Shown here one piece after another: positions 59,077 through 64,000 of a DNA stretch of 64,000 nt. Position 1 is the first letter of the stretch. The number at the start of each line of letters is the position of its first letter. The notes below the pieces were generated by a model. That model worked only from the letters and a program-made list of their open reading frames with translations, did not search any database and was not told the DNA's origin. Source of the DNA: Dryocola clanedunensis_A (GTDB lineage Bacteria; Pseudomonadota; Gammaproteobacteria; Enterobacterales; Enterobacteriaceae); the NCBI GenBank assembly GCA_038405435.1, contig JBBYHZ010000002.1, one strand, 5' to 3'. A program made the translations under genes and the position numbers.

Positions 59077-59303
59077 GTTTTTCTATCTCCATGTTCATCA
59101 GCCGCGCTCACGGCCACAGTGTGGATCGGATCGTTAAGTGCGGCAAGACATGCCGTACGGGTGAAAAGGTAAGGGGAGTTCTTCTTCGTGGGATTCTTTC
59201 TGGTGTAGGCGATACGGCCCGCTTTACACCATTGCGTCAGTGCATCCTCATCTATACCGATGAAAGCAGCTGCTTCACGCCTTGTCAGGCTTACTCGTTC
59301 CAT
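58953..59303 (-). CDS. Excisionase-like helix-turn-helix protein
   Basis: 116 residues from ATG 59303 (GGAGG at six bases). The N-terminal half looks like a MerR/excisionase winged helix: LTRREAAAFIGIDEDALTQW, then CKAGRIAYTRKNP. The C-terminal half is low in known motifs. It is read into int in another frame with a 124-base overlap, the classic xis-int arrangement of lambdoid phages. A terminator (59321-59343) separates it from the upstream early genes, so xis-int has its own promoter. Confidence 0.7.
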   Translation of the reverse strand: MERVSLTRREAAAFIGIDEDALTQWCKAGRIAYTRKNPTKKNSPYLFTRTACLAALNDPIHTVAVSAADEHGDRKTCQSSAGAKSGTPVTQRRMVAVLDSLLAQRTSDRRVSSTTD

Positions 59304-59320
59304 TGGTTTCCTCCAGGCAA

Positions 59321-59343
59321 TAAAAAACCCCGCCGTGGCGAGG
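59321..59343 (-). terminator. Terminator upstream of xis-int
   Basis: On the minus strand CCTCGC-CACG-GCGGGG (one G-T pair) followed by TTTTTTA, between the early gene ending at 59370 and the excisionase-like gene. Confidence 0.8.
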
Positions 59344-59369
59344 TTCGTTGGTAAATTTTAGTATTGCTG

Positions 59370-59663
59370 TCAGTCTAAGGGTTTAGCACCAGAAGCTCTT
59401 ACTGCCGCCTCGATATGAGATGTCATTGGCTGCTCAGGTGAGAGAATTGCCACCGCATAACGCTTTCCTTTAATAACAATATCAGGCTTGAGAACGGTAA
59501 ATGTATTTGTTGGTTCTTGTGGCTGCTGGCGAACATTACCATCATGTGACGAAACCAGAACGCCGCCAGAACGCGGGTAAGTGATTCTATCCGCAGGGTA
59601 GGCATCAACTGTTTTTTCACCAGTAAATTCCCCACCAACCAAGGTGTATTCCACTTCACTCAT
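59370..59663 (-). CDS. Prophage protein of unknown function
   Basis: 97 residues. It overlaps the preceding gene's stop by four bases (ATGA). Hydrophilic, begins MSEVEYTLVGGEFTGEKTVD and ends AAVRASGAKPLD; no motif recognised. Tightly coupled in a leftward early cluster. Confidence 0.6.
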   Translation of the reverse strand: MSEVEYTLVGGEFTGEKTVDAYPADRITYPRSGGVLVSSHDGNVRQQPQEPTNTFTVLKPDIVIKGKRYAVAILSPEQPMTSHIEAAVRASGAKPLD

Positions 59664-59908
59664 TTCCCTTCCTCCACCTTCTGATAGACCGGCGCATTGC
59701 CGTTCGGTGACTGCTTCGACACTTCACGATAGTGAGCAAGTCGCTCAATGAAGTATTGCTTCAGATGCTCCGGCTGCTCACGCGCAACCATCTCCGCGAC
59801 TACCGGCATGTTCATGCGCTCTTTGTACGCAACGCCAGCCGCAGCTAAGTCTACGTTAACCTTATCGCGCTCATCTTCTGATTTTGCTGCAATGTTGAAG
59901 TCTGTCAT
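59660..59908 (-). CDS. Prophage protein of unknown function
   Basis: 82 residues, charged and probably helical (MTDFNIAAKSEDERDKVNVD; later EHLKQYFIERLAHYREVSKQ). Similar small proteins are common in the early left arm of lambdoid phages, but I do not know a function. It overlaps the next gene (ATGA). Confidence 0.6.
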   Translation of the reverse strand: MTDFNIAAKSEDERDKVNVDLAAAGVAYKERMNMPVVAEMVAREQPEHLKQYFIERLAHYREVSKQSPNGNAPVYQKVEEGK

Positions 59909-59953
59909 ATAACCCTCCGTTGCAGAGAGTATATAGCGAGCGTGAGAGGCGGG

Positions 59954-60496
59954 CTATTTTCCTAATGGCTGCGGGGCGGCGGCGAGCATGGCGGAACGAC
60001 AGGCGTTCCATGATGCCGCTCGTATAATCGCATCACCCATGGTCATCTCGGGATTCTCTATGCACAATTCTTCCCATGTTTGTTCATCCGGCACAGTAAC
60101 AGCCTGTAGTGGTGGGGCTTTCTGTGGGGCATACACAGGGAATAGGCGCACGATATCCACTTTTGAAAATGGGAACATTTCGTCATATGGGTAGTTCTCT
60201 GGCAGTTCATCCTCATTCAACCATGCAATCGGCTCCTTGCTGGCTTTTCGGTATTCTTCCAGCTCTGCACGGTCGTTGCTGATATATGACGGCGGCAGGC
60301 CCAACGGAGGTTTCCACTGCTCTCCACCGTTCCATGTATAAAACAGGTGCGTAAGCGTCTTTCTTGCTGCTTTTAGCTCCTTAGCCATGAGGTAGAATGC
60401 CCAGCTAGTAACAAACATCGTGGTGCCTTTCTCGGTGCTGTCGATTATCTGCTGAATATCGGCATCGCTGGCGCGCTCATTGTTCAGATTGCTCAT
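59954..60496 (-). CDS. Prophage protein of unknown function (Ead/Ea22-like C-terminus)
   Basis: 180 residues. Contains a linker-like PAWL-type stretch (KASKEPIAWLNEDELPENYP) and the tail AASWNACRSAMLAAAPQPLG, typical of variable early-left proteins of lambdoid phages. Its ATG overlaps the stop of the DUF551 fragment (ATGA), showing the latter was once its upstream operon neighbour. Confidence 0.6.
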   Translation of the reverse strand: MSNLNNERASDADIQQIIDSTEKGTTMFVTSWAFYLMAKELKAARKTLTHLFYTWNGGEQWKPPLGLPPSYISNDRAELEEYRKASKEPIAWLNEDELPENYPYDEMFPFSKVDIVRLFPVYAPQKAPPLQAVTVPDEQTWEELCIENPEMTMGDAIIRAASWNACRSAMLAAAPQPLGK

Positions 60497-60690
60497 AAAG
60501 CCTCCGGCTCTTTTGGAATTGGTGCCCAGTGGGTTATTTCGAGATTGGTCATCCCTTCAATTTGGAACGTCCATTCCCATTCGCCGGTTTCAACCTGTCC
60601 AAGCCCGTACCACAAAGAGCGCCAGCCAATTAGCAAACCTTCGCCACCTGCATCAAATAGCAGCACGTTTGTATTAGCAGGGGTGTTGCG
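60493..60690 (-). pseudogene. DUF551-type gene, 5'-truncated
   Basis: An open frame of about 65 codons ending at 60493 with no start; a stop lies at 60693-60691. Readable C-terminal DUF551 features: VLLFDAGGEGLLIGWRSLWY, then VETGEWEW and THWAPIPKEPEAL (the ITHWMPLP-type end of this family). The N-terminal half is missing, cut at about 60664-60690, exactly where the opposite-strand tailspike-like frame begins. Confidence 0.75.
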
Positions 60691-61917
60691 TCAGCGGCTA
60701 GTAGTTCAGAGGAAGATATTCATTATGGAGGTGGTTACTTCCAGGCAGTAAGAAAACAGTCGCTTATTGAGGATTATGGCGTGACGATCGTTCCGTTAAC
60801 GGGCACATTGTCATGGGTCAGGATGAACAGAGGTGAGCCTTGCATTACTTGGTTTGGCGTGAGGCCAAATAGCAATGTTGATAATCAGGCGGAGATTGAA
60901 AAATCAGCACTGTATGGCAAAACCAATAGCGTTGCGATGAAGGCTCCAGCAGGTGTAATTCAATACAGTACTGGCATTCCAGTTTATTCTAGAAGTGGTT
61001 TCGTTGGTGCTGGAAAACAAAAAACAATTTTCGAAAAAACAACAAATAATAAATTCACTGTTTCTACAGGCGCTTCCTTTGATGCGCTCGCTTTGTCTAT
61101 CCCTGATGCATATGCACCAGATGGCACTGATGAGTCATCATACTGTGTTTTCGCAAATTTGACAGGGATGACCTTTAGGAGAAAGAATATAGCAGACAGA
61201 AATAATGCGCCAGCTTATGGGTTCTGGTGTCAAAAAATGGCGGTGTCTTTGATAAAGGATTTGCGTTTTGAGTGCGGTAATTTTGGTTTCTGGGGGGAGG
61301 ATTGCTGGTCTAATATATTTGAGTCTGTACAGTTCCTTGGTTTAGGAATCGGGCAGTACTGCGGATTTAGCCTTGCTAAGTTAAGGGGTAGTATTTATCA
61401 CTTATCTGGAACAAGTAATGTGATGAACATGGTTCAAGTTGCTAATTATCAACTTGGTTTTCTTATTGCGGCGTTGCAATACTCAACCATGACATGCTGT
61501 ACAGCAGATAACATACTCCCTATGACAGGTACAAGCGAGACAATTGCATCAGCATATTCATTTTATAACCCTCATAACTTAACTATTAACTCGTGCGCAT
61601 CAGAAGGTGTTAAGGGTGCGCAGATAAGAATATCAATGGCTGATGGTGCTGTATATAACGGGAGCTTGAGCATCATTTCTTTCATGGGAGTTATTGGACA
61701 GCAGGACCCGCTGGTAAGTACATCAGTTTTCACGATAATAAACCAATACGCGAAAAGGCTGTCAGTGGTTTTTAATGCTGGTGATTTGATTGTAGATGGT
61801 TCTCTTTCAAATCTTCATGTTGGGCAAGTAGACGGGGCAAACACTTATGTAACTTCGGTAGGGTCAATCATGGATGCGCCACTAGTAACTAATGGCGCTC
61901 ACTTCACACCGCTATGA
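60661..61917 (+). pseudogene. Tailspike-like protein, 5'-truncated
   Basis: An open frame from 60661 (stop at 60658) through 61917. A GTG at 60781 gives 378 residues, but the reading SSEEDIHYGGGYFQAVRKQS just upstream looks like coding sequence of the same protein, so the true start is lost. Gly/Ser/Asn-rich beta-helix-like repeats, no membrane segments. AT-rich relative to the backbone. It probably encodes the C-terminal receptor-binding part of a P22/Sf6-type tailspike. Ends abutting the acyltransferase gene. Confidence 0.65.
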
Positions 61918-63060
61918 TTAGACTATCGGCCTCATAGATGTAAATGCAGCCTTAGAAAGTTTAATAGATTGGAAGTCAAATGCCTTATAAAAGGCATTTG
62001 ATGCCATGTAAATAACAAACACTGTCAAGAATGATGAGGTTAAGGATGCATAAAAATAGCCCAATTCATTTAAAAATGAGTTAAATATAAATGGAGATAT
62101 TAAATAAATAATCGGCATGTGTATTAGATAAACTGAAAAAGAAACCTTTCCAGAATAAACAACAATCTTCCCACTAAATAGTCTAGATAATGATTCATTT
62201 GAGATAATAGACATCACAACCAGAACGCCTGAAAAAGCACAAAATAAATAGTATGCATTTATCATTTCACCTAGAACACTGAATGAAACAAACCCTATCA
62301 CCATGGAGTAAGCAGATGAACCATAATGCACACCTCCAAAATATGCGCCAACAATAAGAAAAGGCAAGGCCATTTTTAAAGGTAATCTAATGTCAACCCC
62401 GCTAATATAAGCTCCAAAAATAAAACATAGATAACTATATTTCTCAATTTGAGAAATTGGCAGCAGTGATATGCACAACGAGAAAAGCAGTGCTACTACA
62501 AATTTCCTATTAACTTTAGACGATACTGCGCAGTAATAGAATACAATGAATGAACCTATCAATTCTATTTTCATTGTCCAAAGAACAGGATTGTAGTTAG
62601 ACCCACCCCTGAAAAAAGTTTCAACCAATCCCGAGTAAATAGCACCGAAGAATGTAGGTTCAAACTTACCATAGCTTTGAGCCCACGCAGAAAGGGCGCT
62701 AGTATCAGAACCAATGAAATTCAGAGCAACATACGCTAGGATACAAGATGCTACAACTGGTGGGGCTAATCTGAAATACCTACGAATTGTCATCATGGAA
62801 ATGGAAGCTAATATATCCTTATTCTTCATGATCCCAAAGGTAAGGACATAACCGCTTAGCACAAAGAAAATGTAAACAGCGGCCGTGCCAGAATAGAAAA
62901 ATGGCAATGGGCTGTCATAGATAACACGCTCCCATCCGTGGATAATTAAATCGTGCTCATGCAGCCCAGGATAAAACACCAGAGCTAAATGAGACAGCAC
63001 AACCATGAAGCATGCTACCCCTCGAATCCCTTCAATATACAGAAGCTTATCTTTCATCAT
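61918..63060 (-). CDS. Acyltransferase-3 family membrane protein (O-antigen acetylase type)
   Basis: 380 residues, or 379 from the second ATG 63057, better spaced from AGGA. About ten membrane segments. The family N-terminus YIEGIRGVACFMVVLSHLAL carries the conserved Arg and His; FFVLSGYVLTFGIMKNKDIL and TIRRYFRLAPPVVASCILAY follow. Such phage genes acetylate O-antigen and block superinfection (Oac of Sf6). AT-rich codon use unlike the backbone. Convergent with the tailspike remnant. Confidence 0.85.
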   Translation of the reverse strand: MMKDKLLYIEGIRGVACFMVVLSHLALVFYPGLHEHDLIIHGWERVIYDSPLPFFYSGTAAVYIFFVLSGYVLTFGIMKNKDILASISMMTIRRYFRLAPPVVASCILAYVALNFIGSDTSALSAWAQSYGKFEPTFFGAIYSGLVETFFRGGSNYNPVLWTMKIELIGSFIVFYYCAVSSKVNRKFVVALLFSLCISLLPISQIEKYSYLCFIFGAYISGVDIRLPLKMALPFLIVGAYFGGVHYGSSAYSMVIGFVSFSVLGEMINAYYLFCAFSGVLVVMSIISNESLSRLFSGKIVVYSGKVSFSVYLIHMPIIYLISPFIFNSFLNELGYFYASLTSSFLTVFVIYMASNAFYKAFDFQSIKLSKAAFTSMRPIV

Positions 63061-63142
63061 TATCCTGCAGTGCTATCAGCGTGTGTTTCCGTTAGTTTAT
63101 CATCCAGGATGAATCTGATCAGCACTTGATCAACTACCAGTT

Positions 63143-63172
63143 TTGAAATACTGTTTATGCATACAGTATTTT
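63143..63172 (+). promoter_or_regulatory. LexA-controlled promoter
   Basis: The LexA box at 63149-63168 reads TACTGTTTATGCATACAGTA: CTGT-N8-ACAG with nine-base perfect arms in total (63146-63154 and 63163-63171). It overlaps TTGAAA (63143-63148) and TATTTT (63167-63172), an 18-base-spaced promoter. It sits 20 bases before the ATG of the downstream gene. Confidence 0.92.
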
Positions 63173-63188
63173 GACAAAGGAGTTCATC

Positions 63189-63428
63189 ATGCCGCGAGAC
63201 TATGACATCAGAGGGGCGTTCGTCAGTGCCATCAAGCAAGACCCGGTAAGGGGTCAGGTAGTATCAGCTGCTGACTTTGTGCGCGAGCTTGAAAAGGTCA
63301 ATCACCACTGGTCGCTGAAACAGGCTAACGAGTGGATATCTTTCTATCAGGGCTCGTTCCGCGATTACACGCCGCATGAAGGCGTGAACAAAGTTTACTT
63401 CATGATGAACATGGGCGGGGTGCGATAA
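63189..63428 (+). CDS. SOS-regulated small prophage protein of unknown function
   Basis: 79 residues from ATG 63189 (AAAGGAG at six bases); an upstream frame start at 63171 is inside the spacer. Begins MPRDYDIRGAFVSAIKQDPV, later ADFVRELEKVNHHWSLKQAN. Its stop TAA shares one base with the start of the HumD-like gene, so the two are translationally coupled under the LexA box. I do not recognise the family. Confidence 0.8.
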   Translation: MPRDYDIRGAFVSAIKQDPVRGQVVSAADFVRELEKVNHHWSLKQANEWISFYQGSFRDYTPHEGVNKVYFMMNMGGVR

Positions 63429-63817
63429 TGGGCTTTCCTTCTCCGGCTGCAGACTTTCTGCAAGAGCGCGTAAACCTCGACAGACACTTGGTGAGCCGTC
63501 CGAGCAGCACGTATCTGTTCCGTGCAAGCGAACCGCAATGGCGGGCCGGTATCATGAAAGATGCGTTGCTTGTTGTTGATATGGCGCGTAACCCCATCGA
63601 TGGCTCAATCGTCGTCTGTGCGCATCAAGGTGAGTTCAAGATGCGCCGCTTCCGCAAGTATCCGTCTCCACACCTGGAGAACATCGACAATCTTCAAACT
63701 ACGTATCCGTTGCCGGGATATGTCGATGGCGATCCGGATGATGTCGTTTACGGCGTAGTTACGTGGATACTGAACGATGCCCGCAGCGGTGAGTTCGACG
63801 ATGTGCCGGTGATGTGA
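63428..63817 (+). CDS. humD: HumD-type UmuD'-like protein lacking cleavage residues
   Basis: 129 residues. It begins MGFPSPAADFLQERVNLDRH, aligning with E. coli UmuD from Gly25, the residue right after the self-cleavage point; so the gene encodes the processed form directly, as in phage P1 HumD. The catalytic Ser60 region (ASGDSM in UmuD) is ASEPQW here, and Lys97 (GEFTVKK) is Arg (GEFKMRR), so cleavage chemistry is absent. The C-terminal stretch YGVVTWILNDARS is UmuD-like. It would pair with UmuC-type polymerase of the host in translesion synthesis. LexA-controlled with the 79-residue gene. Confidence 0.9.
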   Translation: MGFPSPAADFLQERVNLDRHLVSRPSSTYLFRASEPQWRAGIMKDALLVVDMARNPIDGSIVVCAHQGEFKMRRFRKYPSPHLENIDNLQTTYPLPGYVDGDPDDVVYGVVTWILNDARSGEFDDVPVM

Positions 63818-64000
63818 CACATTTGTGCCAGGTATGCTCGGGCGAGGTGACTTAAGGCAACATGTAACGTGTGAGCGCGGTCTTATGCTGTAAGTGACTG
63901 TATTGAATAGGGGTGTATGAAATTATAAAAACATTCACGGGAGAATTGCTATCGGCTGGCAGCAATTAGTTGCGCAAATAAAAGGGGAGTAGCCTCCCCG
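63818..64000. other. Sequence after humD to window end
   Basis: No ORF is supported in the 183 bases. It contains CTGTAAGTG at 63888-63896 (see possible attachment core) and, at the very end, GGGGAG-TAGC-CTCCCC, part of a hairpin cut by the window edge. The right prophage boundary may lie here or beyond. Confidence 0.4.

Overview
This is a 64 kb piece of a Gram-negative chromosome. Gene content and order match the E. coli K-12 segment running mdtK-ribE-cfa-punC-punR-purR-sodB-mepH-grxD-rnt-gloA-nemA-nemR-ydhL-ydhF-sodC-ydhKJI-slyA-slyB-anmK-mliC-pdxH-tyrS-gstA-dtpA-nth-rsxEGDCBA-ydgK-cnu-ydgJ-add. Together with moderately GC-rich codon use and REP elements, this points to the Enterobacteriaceae, a relative of Enterobacter, Cedecea or Kosakonia rather than Escherichia. 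The genus is not settled by the sequence.

Left part (1-13.2 kb), accessory metabolism: the 3' part of treY and all of glgX (trehalose made from glycogen or maltodextrin), an outer-membrane barrel protein, then a sigma-54 activator (gfrR) converging on a six-gene operon (gfrABCDEF) for a mannose-type PTS and two SIS-domain deglycases. By family resemblance this is the fructoselysine/glucoselysine system described in Salmonella. In front of gfrA are a clear -24/-12 promoter, an IHF-like site and a small palindrome at the right distance for an activator. The promoter decides the gfrA start, a GTG.

Middle part (13.2-57.8 kb), the conserved backbone, with local differences from the E. coli K-12 order as I recall it: a run of N beside two tandem tRNA-Val(GAC) genes; a beta-glucoside island (PTS IIC, 6-phospho-beta-glucosidase, LacI-type repressor) between ribE and cfa; no ydhP between sodB and ynhF; pheP plus a DMT-family exporter where E. 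coli has lhr; a lipid A phosphoethanolamine transferase (eptA type) between nemR and ydhL; and no pdxY between tyrS and gstA. Several regulator sites can be read directly: two exact SlyA palindromes, two NemR boxes, a LysR-type dyad between punC and punR, and candidate PurR, PhoP, PmrA and CRP boxes.

Right part (57.9-64 kb), a prophage remnant next to add: integrase, an excisionase-like gene and leftward early genes end abruptly in a 5'-truncated DUF551 gene. This abuts, on the opposite strand, a tailspike-like gene lacking its start. Then come an AT-rich acyltransferase-3 gene (O-antigen modification type) and an SOS-controlled pair under a near-perfect LexA box. The second of the pair encodes a UmuD'-like (HumD-type) protein that begins exactly at the UmuD self-cleavage point and lacks the cleavage residues. 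The simplest reading is a P22/Sf6-type prophage that lost its interior and kept its two ends.
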